From Brevibacillus brevis NBRC 100599 (GTDB lineage: Bacteria > Bacillota > Bacilli > Brevibacillales > Brevibacillaceae), in contig NC_012491.1 of NCBI RefSeq assembly GCF_000010165.1, positions 2,102,001 to 2,166,000 of the forward strand: 64,000 nt of DNA, in the 5' to 3' direction. Below are positions 36,106-46,048 of the stretch, in pieces. The notes beneath the pieces were generated by a model. It worked only from the letters and a program-made list of their open reading frames with translations. It ran no database searches and was not told the origin of the DNA. The position numbers were made by a program, and so were the translations under genes. Each line of letters begins with the position of its first letter. Positions within the stretch are counted from its first letter, which is position 1.

Positions 36106-37239
36106 ATGAAAAAACACCTATTGCTCTCATGCTTGCTGATTTCCTTGCTGGGCATCCTTGTTCCTGGACAAATCAATGCTTCTGCTCCTGCGAAGGCAGA
36201 CCCTCGCAAGCCAGAGCCAGTCGTCATCTATCAAGTACCGGTAGATGGAAAAGTGACAAAAACCGTGACGAACATGACCTTGATTCACCGGGCGAGCATG
36301 TCGCCATCGGGCAGGTTTGTATACGGGGAGCGAATCGGATATGGGAAGACAGACCGAACCATACCGTACCTGTACGATATGCAAACCAAAAAGATGACGC
36401 AGCTATCCGGCTATGGCAAATGGTCGCCGAAGCAAGACGCACTCTACGTTCGTGAAAACGGCGGTATCGTAAAGCTCAGTCTTCCAGATGGGAAAAAAAC
36501 GGTACTCGTCCCGGCAGCAGCTCAGTATCCCGTCCTTGATTTTTCCGTTTCACCGGATGAACAGTACATGGTGTTCACCCGTATGGACATGCTCTCTTCC
36601 AATTCCAAAGTAAGCGGTCATCTGATCTTGCAGCACCTGCCTACACTCAAAATGAAAAAGAATGACCAGTATGAATGGCCGAGTGGAACAGAAGAAGAAA
36701 GGTATTACTGGGTGCCGAATTCGAAAAAGCTGTTTTACAAAACGCAAACCGCATACAAGGAGTTAGACTTACCGACTGGCCTGAAATACGATCATAACAT
36801 GACGACATTCCCTTCTTACTCCAACGATATGAAGTACCGGTATATGCGAACCAATACAGAGGAATACATGCTGGATTTGCAGACAGGGAAAAAGGTCAAT
36901 TTGAAGGATTCCGTGTTCACTGAGAGCTACTTGGACAAGATTGTTTGGTCGCCAGCAGGGCATCAGATGGCAGTAGAACAGCACGCTCGTACTTCCAATT
37001 CTCAAGACTCGTATATGTACATGCAATCATGCAAAGAAGTCACGAAATGCAGCTATCCATTCGGTTCTCCTGACAAGGGAATGCCTGGCTATTACGACTT
37101 AAGTGACAATCAGCGCATCATCGGCTGGGCAAAGGACGGCAAGTCGTATTATGTAGCTGATCTCGCATCGATCCACTATAGCGATTTTTCGCCTGAAAAG
37201 TTGGGGCCTTCCAACAATGTCATTGAACTGCGATCATAA
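36106..37239 (+). CDS. Secreted protein with TolB-like beta-propeller repeats
   Basis: A 377-residue protein with a clear signal peptide (MKKHLLLSCLLISLLGILVPG, likely cleavage after INA or nearby); no lipobox cysteine. Repeated blocks such as ASMSPSGRFVYGERIG, GKWSPKQDALYV, FSVSPDEQYMVFTR and IVWSPAGHQMAVEQ are typical of WD40-like/TolB propeller blades. Function is unknown. ATG 36106 follows GGGAGG; an upstream extension of the frame is not supported by an RBS. It is separated from asbF by a terminator, so it is probably not part of petrobactin synthesis. Confidence 0.75.
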   Translation: MKKHLLLSCLLISLLGILVPGQINASAPAKADPRKPEPVVIYQVPVDGKVTKTVTNMTLIHRASMSPSGRFVYGERIGYGKTDRTIPYLYDMQTKKMTQLSGYGKWSPKQDALYVRENGGIVKLSLPDGKKTVLVPAAAQYPVLDFSVSPDEQYMVFTRMDMLSSNSKVSGHLILQHLPTLKMKKNDQYEWPSGTEEERYYWVPNSKKLFYKTQTAYKELDLPTGLKYDHNMTTFPSYSNDMKYRYMRTNTEEYMLDLQTGKKVNLKDSVFTESYLDKIVWSPAGHQMAVEQHARTSNSQDSYMYMQSCKEVTKCSYPFGSPDKGMPGYYDLSDNQRIIGWAKDGKSYYVADLASIHYSDFSPEKLGPSNNVIELRS

Positions 37240-37244
37240 AAAAG

Positions 37245-37284
37245 AAGCCGTCTCCCGTATGATACGAGAGGCGGCTTTCTCTTT
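37245..37284. terminator. Bidirectional terminator between the propeller gene and murF
   Basis: A 10-bp stem (37245-37254 with 37268-37277, one G-U) encloses an inner CGTAT/ATACG stem, with A-run before and T/C-run after. Confidence 0.8.
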
Positions 37285-37287
37285 CGA

Positions 37288-38670
37288 TTATTCGTGACCT
37301 TCCAGATCAGTAATGAGTGTCCATAATGACATACCTTTGGAAGCCTTGAACAAAAAGGCATGTTTTTCATCCCGTAGCGGCAGTAGAGCAGCCATTGCCT
37401 CTGCTTTGGTCGCGAAGTGCAACTTTTTCCCTGCATAAGCATCATGGAGATGGCGTGAATCTTCACCGATTGTCACGAGCAGCTCGAAGCGCTCGGCGAT
37501 GTCTTGAATCGAGGCTCCGACGCCCGCGTGCATAGCCCTGCTATCTGGTCCAAGCTCGTACATGTCACCTAACACGACGATTCTTGCGCACTCAGGGTAT
37601 AGCTCAGCAAATGTCCGTACGGCAGCCTCCATGGAGACGGGGCTGGCATTGTACGCATCACTGATATACACAGTAGCGTGCTTCCCGTTGATTTGCTCAA
37701 ATCGCATGGCGGAGAGCTGAACGGTGGACAAGGCATAAGCGATTTGCTCCGTATCCATTCCGAGCCTCTTGGCAATCGCGACAGCAGGCAGTGCATTCAG
37801 GACACTGTGGCGGCCGTGGAGCGGAAGGAATGCCTCGAAATACTCCCCGGAGGCAAGGTATACTTTGAAACGAGTCCCACCTTCAACCGTTTCGATTTGC
37901 TCTGCCCAAATATCCGCTTTCTCATTAACAGAGTAGTACATGAGTTCACCCGGATACAGATGGGCTATCAACCGAAGATACTCCGAATCCTTATTGAGCA
38001 GCACAAGCCCGTCAAGAGCGGTATGAGGAAGCAGTTCCGCCTTTGCGAGAGCTATTTTTTCACGCGTGCCAAAATACTCAATATGGGACTCTCCGATAAA
38101 TGTAATCACGCTAATATCTGGCTGGACCAGCGAAGCGAGCAGATCAATTTCCCCGGCGTGGTTCATCCCGAGCTCCAGTACAGCAGCTTGATGGTTTTCT
38201 TCCATCTGCAATAACGACAAAGGTACACCGATGTGGTTGTTGAAGTTTTTATATGTCTTGTATACAGGCGAACGGCTCGCAAGTACGTGTGCCACGATGT
38301 CCTTCACGGTTGTTTTCCCGATACTTCCGGTAATGGCGATGCGAGGGAACGAAAAGCTTTTCCGATAAGCGGCAGCCAGCTTTTGAAAGCCACGCAGTGT
38401 ATCATTGACGAGAATTAACCCAAAATCGTTTGGCAAGTCCCCAGGAATCTTCTCCTGATTCGAAACGAGAGCAGCTACGGCTCCTTGCTCAGCTGCTTGT
38501 AACAAAAAATCATGTCCATCCCGTGCGCCGCCTGTCAGCGCTACAAACAAAGATCCCACAGTCAGCTCGCGGGTATCAAAGTGAACGGATGACAAGGCAA
38601 GCCCTGGGGAACCAGCGATCAAAATCCCTTCTGCGTTGATTGCTGCCTGATCCAGTGCAATTGGTTTCAT
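37288..38670 (-). CDS. murF: UDP-MurNAc-tripeptide--D-Ala-D-Ala ligase MurF
   Basis: Mur ligase adding D-Ala-D-Ala to the UDP-MurNAc-tripeptide. Motifs: ITGSIGKTTVKD (ATP loop), NFNNHIGVPLSLL, LELGMNHAGEID, and SDAYNASPVSMEAA. ATG 38670 follows AAAGGAG at 9 bases and gives 460 residues; longer upstream frames lack an RBS. It is on the strand opposite to ddl, which normally precedes it. Confidence 0.95.
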   Translation of the reverse strand: MKPIALDQAAINAEGILIAGSPGLALSSVHFDTRELTVGSLFVALTGGARDGHDFLLQAAEQGAVAALVSNQEKIPGDLPNDFGLILVNDTLRGFQKLAAAYRKSFSFPRIAITGSIGKTTVKDIVAHVLASRSPVYKTYKNFNNHIGVPLSLLQMEENHQAAVLELGMNHAGEIDLLASLVQPDISVITFIGESHIEYFGTREKIALAKAELLPHTALDGLVLLNKDSEYLRLIAHLYPGELMYYSVNEKADIWAEQIETVEGGTRFKVYLASGEYFEAFLPLHGRHSVLNALPAVAIAKRLGMDTEQIAYALSTVQLSAMRFEQINGKHATVYISDAYNASPVSMEAAVRTFAELYPECARIVVLGDMYELGPDSRAMHAGVGASIQDIAERFELLVTIGEDSRHLHDAYAGKKLHFATKAEAMAALLPLRDEKHAFLFKASKGMSLWTLITDLEGHE

Positions 38671-38824
38671 CTGCACGAACTCCTTTTTCTTGTTATCCTG
38701 TTTCAACCTCGAAGTCATGCTACCATGCGTTAAGTAGCTCCGCAAGACAAAAGTGAGGGAATATGATACGATCAATCCTTACATACATAACTATCCACAT
38801 ACATGAGGAAGAAAGGAGTCTCCC

Positions 38825-39148
38825 ATGGAAAAAAGTATTTTTACCAAAATCATGGATGGTGAAATTCCTGCTCGTATCGAGTATGAGGACGAGCACGTCA
38901 TTGTCATCCACGATATTGCACCAAAAGCACGCGTTCACTTGTTGATCATCCCGCGTAAGCCAATTCCGACGCTAATGGATGTAAGCGCCGAGGACCTGCC
39001 GCTGATCGGACATATCCACCATGTAGCACAACTTCTGGCGAAAAAGCTGGAGCTGCCAGGATTTCGCTTGATTAACAACTGTGGCAAAGAGGGTGGGCAA
39101 GAGGTTTTCCACATCCATTATCACCTGTTGTCCGGTTTTTACGAATAA
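38825..39148 (+). CDS. HIT-family (HinT-like) purine nucleoside phosphoramidase
   Basis: A 107-residue HIT protein with the intact triad HIHYHLLSG near the C-terminus and the start KSIFTKIMDGEIPA typical of HinT/PKCI. It hydrolyses AMP-linked phosphoramidates; physiological role is unclear. GGAG lies upstream of ATG 38825. It is the intact HIT gene of the window, in contrast to the broken copy at 8655-8971. Confidence 0.93.
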   Translation: MEKSIFTKIMDGEIPARIEYEDEHVIVIHDIAPKARVHLLIIPRKPIPTLMDVSAEDLPLIGHIHHVAQLLAKKLELPGFRLINNCGKEGGQEVFHIHYHLLSGFYE

Positions 39149-39162
39149 AATTGAACTAAAGG

Positions 39163-39192
39163 TTGACCTTCTTTAGTCAATTATCCTATAAT
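39163..39192 (+). promoter_or_regulatory. Sigma-A promoter of rpsU
   Basis: TTGACC (39163-39168) and TATAAT (39187-39192), spacer 18, about 70 bases before the rpsU start. Confidence 0.72.
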
Positions 39193-39261
39193 GAAGTGTG
39201 ACAGTCTGTTCGTACGTTCGACTCAGGCGTCCCACGGTTTTAGCGGAGGGAGGGAAGACAA

Positions 39262-39435
39262 ATGGCAGAAATTCGAGTCAAGAAAAACGAGTCTTTGGAT
39301 AGCGCACTTCGCCGCTTCAAGCGTGAAAGCGCAAAATCCGGGGTGATGGCGGAACTGCGTAAACGTCGCCACTTTGAGAAGCCTAGCATTAAGCGCAAGA
39401 AGAAATCCGAAGCAGCTCGCAAACGCAAGTTTTAA
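39262..39435 (+). CDS. rpsU: 30S ribosomal protein S21
   Basis: A 57-residue, strongly basic protein: [19 protein letters not shown] at the start, [14 protein letters not shown] at the end. This is the full bS21 pattern. GGAGGGAGGG precedes the ATG. It is followed 17 bases later by yqeY, the order found in Bacilli. Confidence 0.97.
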
Positions 39436-39452
39436 TTGACGGAGGGCTCATC

Positions 39453-39899
39453 ATGAGTGTAATGGAGCGACTCGATCAAGATATGAAGCAGGCAATGAAG
39501 GACAGAGCTGCTCTAAAACTCTCTGTTATTCGCATGGTGAAAGCCGCATTAAAGAACGAAGAGATTAACAAGGGCAGACTTTTGTCTGAAGACGAAGTGC
39601 TGACCATCTTGACTCGTGAGTTAAAACAACGCCGTGAATCCCTCCACGAATTTGAGAAGGCAGGCCGCGTGGAACTTGCCTCGAAAACGCGCGAAGAGAT
39701 CGACGTGCTCTCCGCTTACTTACCCGCTCAGCTTAGCGAAGACGAAATTCGTGATATCGTTCGGGAAGGTATCGCAGCTACCAATGCCTCCTCCAAAAAG
39801 GAGATGGGCAAAGTGATGGGTGCGATCATGCCGAAAGTGAAAGGCAGAGCAGACGGAAACCTCGTGCAAAAGATTGTATCTGAGGAACTACCATCGTAG
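39453..39899 (+). CDS. yqeY: GatB/YqeY domain protein
   Basis: A 148-residue helical protein of the YqeY family, related to the tail domain of the GatB amidotransferase subunit; it may bind tRNA. It begins [19 protein letters not shown] and includes [29 protein letters not shown]. Co-transcribed with rpsU and ended by a terminator. Confidence 0.93.
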   Translation: MSVMERLDQDMKQAMKDRAALKLSVIRMVKAALKNEEINKGRLLSEDEVLTILTRELKQRRESLHEFEKAGRVELASKTREEIDVLSAYLPAQLSEDEIRDIVREGIAATNASSKKEMGKVMGAIMPKVKGRADGNLVQKIVSEELPS

Positions 39900-39931
39900 A
39901 CGCGAGTAACACCTCATATAGATACGAACAG

Positions 39932-39966
39932 AAAAACTCAACCTGTAAAGGTTGGGTTTTTCTTTT
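39932..39966 (+). terminator. Terminator of rpsU-yqeY
   Basis: A 12-bp stem (AAAAACTCAACC with GGTTGGGTTTTT, one G-U) runs into further T-rich sequence. Confidence 0.85.
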
Positions 39967-40063
39967 TTCCAAATGTGAAAGAAATATGAAACGATTGCCA
40001 ACCTCTTTCGTATACCTTATTGCACACAAGTTGAAGCTGATAGAAGGAAAGGAGGTACATGCA

Positions 40064-41407
40064 ATGAGTGCAACAAGGCTAGTAAAAAGCCGCGTGCGAT
40101 TGCTTTTTTCACTTCTTTGCCTGATTATGGGTATGACGATGCTTTTTGCTCCCGCGTCCACAACAGCCAAGACCTATCAAAAAGCTGTCTGGATTCCAGT
40201 AGATAGCACGATCGAGCGAGGGCTGGAGAGCTTTTTACACAGAGCATTTGCTGACGCACAGCAGCAACAGGCAGATCTTGTTATCTTGCATATCAATACG
40301 CCAGGTGGAGAAGTGAACGCTGCCGACCAGATTGGGCAGTTGATCCGTCAGGCTCCCATGCATGTGATAGCCTACATTGATAACCAGGCTTTTTCAGCGG
40401 GAACTTACATCGCCCTGAATGCAAATGAAATTATTATGACTCCGGGTAGTAGCATGGGGGCAGCCACACCGATTGACTTGGCAGGGAATGCAGCAGATAT
40501 CAAGTTCATTTCCGGTTGGAGTAATAAAATGAAGGCGGCAGCTGAGCTGAATAATCGCAATCCTGACGTTGCTCGCGCGATGGTGGAAATCGATACAGAA
40601 TTCCCGGGATTAAAGCCAAAAGGCACGGTGCTCTCTCTCGATGCCCAGCAAGCGAAGCGGTTGGGTTATGCGGATGATGTGGTGTCCAATAAGGAAGAAC
40701 TGCTAAAAAAGCTTGGCATTCAGCCAGATTCCCTTCAGGCCATTGAGCCAACCGGTGGCGAGCTGGTAGCTAGATGGGTGACGAGTCCCATTGTGATGAG
40801 TCTTTTGCTCATCATTGGATTGGGAGGAATTGTAGTTGAACTGTTTGCTCCTGGCTTTGGGGTTGCGGGGACGATTTCGCTCTTCGCCTTTAGTCTGTAT
40901 TTCTTCGGTCATTATGTAGCGGGATTTGCCAACTGGTTGCACATCGGACTGTTTGTCGTCGGAATCTTACTGATGCTTCTGGAAATTTTTCTTCCGGGCG
41001 GCATTGTCGGTGCGATTGGCTTCCTGAGCATTGTGACAGGTCTCGTAATGGCAGCCTACGATACGAAGCAAGGGCTCGCATCCCTGGGTGTAGCCGCTTT
41101 GGTCACGGTAATTGTAGCATTCATGTTAGTGAAGAAATACGGGGTCAAAGGTTTATTCAACAAGTTTGTCTTGGGTGAGACGCAAAGCAGTGAGGAAGGT
41201 TACGTAGCTCCGCGCGATCAGCGTGAGCTGGAAGGAAAATCAGGCATCGCGCTAACGCCATTGCGCCCGGCTGGGGTCGTCAAGGTGGAAGGAAAACGTG
41301 TGGATGCCGTATCGGTTGGTGGGTTCATTGAAGCAGGTACCGCCATCACCGTTGTGCAAGTAGAAGGCACGCGTATCGTCGTTGCCGAACTAGAACAAAA
41401 GGAGTGA
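40064..41407 (+). CDS. yqeZ: NfeD-family membrane protease-like protein (YqeZ)
   Basis: A 447-residue membrane protein: N-terminal signal-type segment ([19 protein letters not shown]), a ClpP-class serine-protease-like domain with [13 protein letters not shown] and the nucleophile region [13 protein letters not shown], then about four membrane segments and a C-terminal OB-fold NfeD domain ([14 protein letters not shown]). NfeD proteins pair with flotillins; floA follows 8 bases later. ATG 40064 after AAAGGAGGT is preferred over the earlier in-frame ATG. Confidence 0.92.
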   Translation: MSATRLVKSRVRLLFSLLCLIMGMTMLFAPASTTAKTYQKAVWIPVDSTIERGLESFLHRAFADAQQQQADLVILHINTPGGEVNAADQIGQLIRQAPMHVIAYIDNQAFSAGTYIALNANEIIMTPGSSMGAATPIDLAGNAADIKFISGWSNKMKAAAELNNRNPDVARAMVEIDTEFPGLKPKGTVLSLDAQQAKRLGYADDVVSNKEELLKKLGIQPDSLQAIEPTGGELVARWVTSPIVMSLLLIIGLGGIVVELFAPGFGVAGTISLFAFSLYFFGHYVAGFANWLHIGLFVVGILLMLLEIFLPGGIVGAIGFLSIVTGLVMAAYDTKQGLASLGVAALVTVIVAFMLVKKYGVKGLFNKFVLGETQSSEEGYVAPRDQRELEGKSGIALTPLRPAGVVKVEGKRVDAVSVGGFIEAGTAITVVQVEGTRIVVAELEQKE

Positions 41408-41414
41408 GCTCTTC

Positions 41415-42419
41415 ATGTTTGAAGGCGGTTTGATTCCCCTTATTTTTATGGTGGCAGTAGCCATTGTTGTACTCTCAGTTTTCTTCTCGTTCGTACCAGT
41501 CATGCTCTGGATTTCTGCGCTGGCTTCCGGTGTGAATATCGGGATTATTACCCTCGTCGCTATGCGCCTGCGTCGCGTCGTACCATCTCGTATCGTGAAT
41601 CCGTTGATTAAAGCGCGTAAAGCGGGCTTGCAGCTGGATACAAACCAATTGGAGAGCCATTATCTCGCTGGCGGTAACGTAGACCGTGTAGTAGATGCGC
41701 TCGTAGCAGCACAACGCGCGGATATTCCACTTGGCTTCGAACGAGCTGCAGCCATTGATCTGGCTGGTCGTGATGTATTGGAAGCGGTACAAATGAGCGT
41801 TAACCCGAAAGTGATTGAAACACCTGTGGTTGCAGCTATGGCAAAAGACGGTATCGAGCTGCGCACTCGTGCAAAAGTAACGGTTCGTGCCAACATTGAT
41901 CGATTGGTCGGTGGTGCTGGTGAAGAAACCATCATCGCCCGTGTTGGTGAGGGGATCGTATCGACAATTGGTTCGTCAAAAGGACATAAGGACGTATTGG
42001 AAAATCCGGATCTGATCTCCAAAACGGTATTGAACAAAGGTCTGGATGCCGGAACTGCTTTTGAAATTCTCTCGATTGATATTGCGGACGTGGATGTAGG
42101 GAAGAACATCGGGGCACAATTGCAAACCGACCAAGCAGAAGCAGATAAACGTATTGCCCAAGCGAAAGCGGAAGAGCGTCGTGCCATGGCGGTAGCCCAA
42201 GAGCAAGAAATGATCGCGCGCGTACAAGAAATGAAGGCAAAAGTAGTAGAAGCAGAAGCACAAGTACCACTCGCTTTGTCCGAAGCTTTGAAAAGCGGCA
42301 AAATGGGCGTAATGGATTATTACAACATGCAAAACATTGCTGCTGATACACAAATGCGTCAATCTTTTGGGCATGCAGGTGACAAACAAGATCCTGCTTT
42401 GCCAGACGAGAAAGAATAA
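41415..42419 (+). CDS. floA: Flotillin-like protein FloA
   Basis: A 334-residue lipid-raft scaffold protein of bacterial functional membrane microdomains. It has an N-terminal hydrophobic hairpin, an SPFH-like middle part ([17 protein letters not shown]) and an Ala/Glu-rich coiled coil ([22 protein letters not shown]). RBS AAAGGAG. Operon with yqeZ as in B. subtilis (yqeZ-yqfA). Confidence 0.96.
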   Translation: MFEGGLIPLIFMVAVAIVVLSVFFSFVPVMLWISALASGVNIGIITLVAMRLRRVVPSRIVNPLIKARKAGLQLDTNQLESHYLAGGNVDRVVDALVAAQRADIPLGFERAAAIDLAGRDVLEAVQMSVNPKVIETPVVAAMAKDGIELRTRAKVTVRANIDRLVGGAGEETIIARVGEGIVSTIGSSKGHKDVLENPDLISKTVLNKGLDAGTAFEILSIDIADVDVGKNIGAQLQTDQAEADKRIAQAKAEERRAMAVAQEQEMIARVQEMKAKVVEAEAQVPLALSEALKSGKMGVMDYYNMQNIAADTQMRQSFGHAGDKQDPALPDEKE

Positions 42420-42430
42420 GGGCGATTGCC

Positions 42431-42931
42431 ATGGAAGATCTCATGGATCTCGTCGTAGATTTACTGGATTTAGTCGAGTGGATCATCCCGCTCATTGGCA
42501 AGTTCTGGTTTGTCATCCTTGGCTACTTAGGATATAAAGCCCTTGGCAAAACCGGAAAGAAGAAGATGTCTCAAGGCAAGAAAATGCCTCCGCTTACCCC
42601 GGTAAGCACGTCGGAAATCCCGATGGAAACGGAGGAGTACGGCAGAGAGACGGTGCGAGCATCCTCTAAATACGAGCCACTTCAGCAAGAATCGATGGAA
42701 GGGGTTGGAGTTGAGCAGGAATGGGCATTTTCCAGTCCAGCTCGTGCTTCGACGGGTCCGACCATCACAGTGAAGGAATCGGAAACGAAGAAGGTTGCTG
42801 ATTTGGAACGAGCGAGTACTCTCAAAGCGAAACACGGCAATCCGCGTGATGGGATGAAATGGGCACTCATTTTTGGAGAGCCGCGCTCTAAAGCTCCGTA
42901 CGCCCAGCAGGTTCGGCAAAGAAAGATTTGA
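42431..42931 (+). CDS. Hypothetical membrane-anchored protein after floA
   Basis: A 166-residue protein with one N-terminal hydrophobic segment (about 16-36, WIIPLIGKFWFVILGYLGY), then a Lys-rich patch and a long hydrophilic, low-complexity tail ending RDGMKWALIFGEPRSKAPY. I do not recognise the family. It lies 11 bases after floA and a terminator follows, so it is the last gene of the yqeZ-floA unit; a role with flotillin is only guilt by association. Confidence 0.7.
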   Translation: MEDLMDLVVDLLDLVEWIIPLIGKFWFVILGYLGYKALGKTGKKKMSQGKKMPPLTPVSTSEIPMETEEYGRETVRASSKYEPLQQESMEGVGVEQEWAFSSPARASTGPTITVKESETKKVADLERASTLKAKHGNPRDGMKWALIFGEPRSKAPYAQQVRQRKI

Positions 42932-42946
42932 TAATAGCAGCAAGTC

Positions 42947-42979
42947 AAAACAGGTGAACCTCGGTTCGCCTGTTTTTCT
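42947..42979 (+). terminator. Terminator of the yqeZ-floA unit
   Basis: A 14-bp stem (AAAACAGGTGAACC with GGTTCGCCTGTTTT, one mismatch) with a 2-base apex is followed by T. Confidence 0.85.
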
Positions 42980-43101
42980 TGATACGCAATGTTTTCATGT
43001 CGAAATATCTCGAACAACTTGTCTTGTTTCTCGTATCCCGGTTGACTATCCTGAATGTAAAGAAAATTCTTCCGAATAGAAGAAGGAGTAGAGGTCAAGC
43101 G

Positions 43102-43272
43102 ATGAATCAACAAATTTTCGAACAAATGGGGCGGTTTCGCCAAAAAGTGATTCGGCTTGCCATCTTCGAAAAGAAATCAGTGTATGAAACAGCGATCGCG
43201 TGCGGTTGTTCCGCTGAGAAAGTAAAACGAGTCATGAAAAAATGGAAGGCACTTACACAAGAAAGCAAATAA
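43102..43272 (+). CDS. Small helix-turn-helix-like protein
   Basis: A 56-residue basic protein. SVYETAIACGCSAEKVKRVMKKW looks like an HTH of the type that counts on an A...CG..S turn. GAGGT lies 6 bases before ATG 43102. It occupies the position of yqfB in B. subtilis, but I cannot assert homology. A strong terminator follows. Confidence 0.6.
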   Translation: MNQQIFEQMGRFRQKVIRLAIFEKKSVYETAIACGCSAEKVKRVMKKWKALTQESK

Positions 43273-43305
43273 TCAATGGATTTTGTTACATGTATTTCAA
43301 AAAGG

Positions 43306-43353
43306 GAGTTCTCACCTGCTTGCCAAATTGCGAGCGATGAGGGCTCTTTTTTT
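43306..43353 (+). terminator. Long-stem terminator before yqfC
   Basis: Arms 43306-43323 and 43330-43346 form a stem of ~17 pairs with a few mismatches, followed by TTTTTTT. It isolates the yqfC-yqfD sporulation genes. I could not fix a clear sigma-E promoter in 43354-43478. Confidence 0.75.
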
Positions 43354-43478
43354 GTGACCGTTTTTGATGAATGCCACTTTATGCTCGCGCATACGCATAG
43401 ATAAGAATGGTTTTGCACCTGCAAACAGTTGAGATCGTCATATCCGCCAATATATAGAACGAGAAGGGGGGCTAATCC

Positions 43479-43775
43479 ATGAAGCGTTGGAGCCGCCGTC
43501 TGCGCCAGTTGGCCGGAGGGGTGTTGGATCTGCCGCAAGATGTAGTCCTGGAAGTCCCGCGCATCACGATGATCGGCCATTTGCAAATGTATATAGAGAA
43601 TCATCGAGGAGTCTTGCATTTTAGCGAAAAAGAGCTTCGCCTGTTGTTGACGAACGGTCAAATGATTGTTTCAGGTGAACAGCTTGTCATCCGAGCGATT
43701 TTACCTGAGGAGGTTCTGTTAGAAGGCAGAATCGGTGGCGTGAAATTTTTGGAGACGGGACCACAGAGCTCGTAA
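43479..43775 (+). CDS. yqfC: Sporulation protein YqfC
   Basis: A 98-residue protein starting MKRWSRRLRQLAGGVLDLP, matching the YqfC/YabP family fold (LEVPRITMIGHLQMYIENH). In B. subtilis yqfC is a sigma-E gene needed for efficient sporulation. It precedes yqfD by 27 bases. RBS GGGGGG region 10-15 bases upstream. Confidence 0.92.
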   Translation: MKRWSRRLRQLAGGVLDLPQDVVLEVPRITMIGHLQMYIENHRGVLHFSEKELRLLLTNGQMIVSGEQLVIRAILPEEVLLEGRIGGVKFLETGPQSS

Positions 43776-43802
43776 TCTTTGTTAAGGTAGGGGGCGGCAC
43801 GT

Positions 43803-44987
43803 ATGAGGTATGGAATCAAGGAGTGGGTGGATGGACATGTAACCATTACCGTTCGGGGAAAACGGTTTGAGCGGATGCTGAATATGGCCGTACGGGATGG
43901 AATTCGAATCTGGAATATTCGCAGGGTAGGAGAAGAGGTGACTCGCTGCGATATTTTGATTCGGGATTATTTTCGTTTGCGGCCGCTTTTAAAAGAGACA
44001 GGCTGTCGCAGTCACGTCGAGGCAAGAGATGGGCTACCTTTCTGGCTGTTGCGTATACGTAGACGATCTGGACTGGCAATTGGGGCTGCTCTTTTTTTCA
44101 TCGGATTGTACATGCTCTCCTCTTTTGTTTGGAGTGTGGAAGTGAGTGGGACGAAAATGGTTGATCCGCGACGAGTGATTCAAGCCGCCGAACAAGTAGG
44201 GATTAAAGAAGGGGCATGGAAGGTCAAACTAAAAGAACCGTTGGTTTTGCAAAAAGAGCTGTTGAGTCTGTTGCCTGAAGCGTCCTGGGTTGGAATTGAG
44301 ATTCAAGGAACCAAGGTCATGCTTCAGGTGGTTGAAAAAGAGGCTCCCGTAAAGCCGCTTGCAACTGGTCCCCGTCATCTTGTAGCGAAAAAGAGGGCTG
44401 TTGTCCATAAAATTCTCCCGGAGGTTGGTCGCAGTCAGGTTGTGAGCAATCAATTGGTAGAAAAAGGCCAAGTGCTTATTTCCGGGATCATCGGCAATGA
44501 CGACCGTCAACAAGCCGTATCAGCACGAGGCAAGGTGCAAGGGGAAGTGTGGTATATAAGTAACACATCCGTCCCGCTAAAACAAGCGTTGCACCGTTTG
44601 ACGGGAGAAAAGCTTCAGCATCAATACTTGCTCGTAGGCCCCTATGCGGTATACGTGTGGCCCTTTGAAAAACAGTCCTTTGCACAAGCCGAAATGGCAG
44701 AACAACGGTTTCTGCCCTCCTATGCGGGATATACCTCACCACTTGGCTGGAAGACAGTAACGTACGCGCAAACAGAACCCGTTCAAACAGAAATGAGCGT
44801 AGAGGAAGCGACGGAGCTGGCTAAAAAATTCGCCAGGGAGGATATCTTGAAAAAAGCTGGAAAAGATGCGTTCATTCAGGACGAAAAAGTTTTGCACGTC
44901 ACAACAGAGAATGGTAAAGTTTACGTAAGCATTCATTTTTCCGTCATTGAAGATATTGCCATTGAACAGCCTTTTGTTGGGCAGTGA
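43803..44987 (+). CDS. yqfD: Sporulation protein YqfD
   Basis: A 394-residue protein of the YqfD family: N-terminal cytoplasmic part (GHVTITVRGKRFERMLNMA), one membrane segment (about 94-115, SGLAIGAALFFIGLYMLSSFVW) and a large extracytoplasmic domain. Sigma-E dependent sporulation gene in B. subtilis, precise function unknown. Probably co-transcribed with yqfC. Confidence 0.93.
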   Translation: MRYGIKEWVDGHVTITVRGKRFERMLNMAVRDGIRIWNIRRVGEEVTRCDILIRDYFRLRPLLKETGCRSHVEARDGLPFWLLRIRRRSGLAIGAALFFIGLYMLSSFVWSVEVSGTKMVDPRRVIQAAEQVGIKEGAWKVKLKEPLVLQKELLSLLPEASWVGIEIQGTKVMLQVVEKEAPVKPLATGPRHLVAKKRAVVHKILPEVGRSQVVSNQLVEKGQVLISGIIGNDDRQQAVSARGKVQGEVWYISNTSVPLKQALHRLTGEKLQHQYLLVGPYAVYVWPFEKQSFAQAEMAEQRFLPSYAGYTSPLGWKTVTYAQTEPVQTEMSVEEATELAKKFAREDILKKAGKDAFIQDEKVLHVTTENGKVYVSIHFSVIEDIAIEQPFVGQ

Positions 44988-45043
44988 GGGATGGCAAGCA
45001 AATGACGCATTGCTGATTACCGTTGCAAGGAGATGGAAGCCTG

Positions 45044-46015
45044 TTGCACGTACAAGATGAGGTAAGAATCCCGTTTTCAGACGCATCTGAGGCCTTGCTG
45101 TTGTTCGGACCACATGACGCGTACCTAACACTGATCGAGCAAAGAAATTCCGCCAAAATCATGACCCGAGAAGGCGAACTGGTTATTAGCGGGGATAAGC
45201 CGGAAGTGGACAAACTGACAGCGTTAATTGAAATTCTGCTACAGTTGATTCGCAGAGGGATTGCCCTGTCCGAGAGAGACATCTCTTATGCGATGTCGTT
45301 GATTGAACGGGGAGAAGGTGCCCAACTGCTCGATGTGTATGATGAAGAAGTCGCTCGTACCCAACGTGGCAAAGTAATCAGGGCAAAGACTTTGGGCCAG
45401 CGTCATTATTTGTCTGCGATCAAGAAGCATGACATTGTGTTTGGAATTGGACCAGCTGGTACAGGAAAAACGTATTTGGCTGTTGTCACAGCAGTAAATG
45501 CGTTGAAAAATGGGCGTGTCAAACGGATCGTTCTTACCAGACCGGCCGTAGAAGCGGGGGAGAGCCTTGGATTTTTGCCAGGAGATTTGCAGGAAAAAGT
45601 AGACCCTTACCTGCGTCCGCTCTATGATGCCTTGTACGACATGCTGGGCAATGAACAAGTCGCCAAAATGATGGAACGAGGACTTATTGAGGTTGCTCCT
45701 TTGGCGTACATGCGTGGTCGTACGCTCGAAGATTCCTTCGTTATTTTGGATGAAGCCCAGAACACGACTCCCGAGCAAATGAAAATGTTTTTGACCAGGC
45801 TTGGCTTTGGTTCCAAAATGGTCATTACGGGTGATGTGACTCAGGTGGATTTGCCAAAAGGCAAGAAATCCGGATTGCGCGAAGCACAGCGCATCTTAAA
45901 TCCGATTTCCGATGTAGCCTTTATTCATTTCCAAGAGGGAGACGTCGTTCGTCACAGTCTGGTACAAAAAATCATCGCTGCTTATGCCAAGGAAGAAGTA
46001 GAACACGGCTATTAA
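45044..46015 (+). CDS. phoH: PhoH-like ATPase
   Basis: Cytoplasmic ATPase of the PhoH family, thought to act in RNA metabolism. Walker A is GIGPAGTGKTYLA (about 137) and Walker B region FVILDEAQNTTPEQMKMFLTR. I choose TTG 45044 (323 residues), 11 bases after GGAG; TTG 45023 would overlap that site. The next gene is ybeY; the pgpH (yqfF) gene found between them in B. subtilis is absent. Confidence 0.93.
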   Translation: MHVQDEVRIPFSDASEALLLFGPHDAYLTLIEQRNSAKIMTREGELVISGDKPEVDKLTALIEILLQLIRRGIALSERDISYAMSLIERGEGAQLLDVYDEEVARTQRGKVIRAKTLGQRHYLSAIKKHDIVFGIGPAGTGKTYLAVVTAVNALKNGRVKRIVLTRPAVEAGESLGFLPGDLQEKVDPYLRPLYDALYDMLGNEQVAKMMERGLIEVAPLAYMRGRTLEDSFVILDEAQNTTPEQMKMFLTRLGFGSKMVITGDVTQVDLPKGKKSGLREAQRILNPISDVAFIHFQEGDVVRHSLVQKIIAAYAKEEVEHGY

Positions 46016-46048
46016 TAAATGGCGTCACAAAAAGGAGATCGTTTACCT

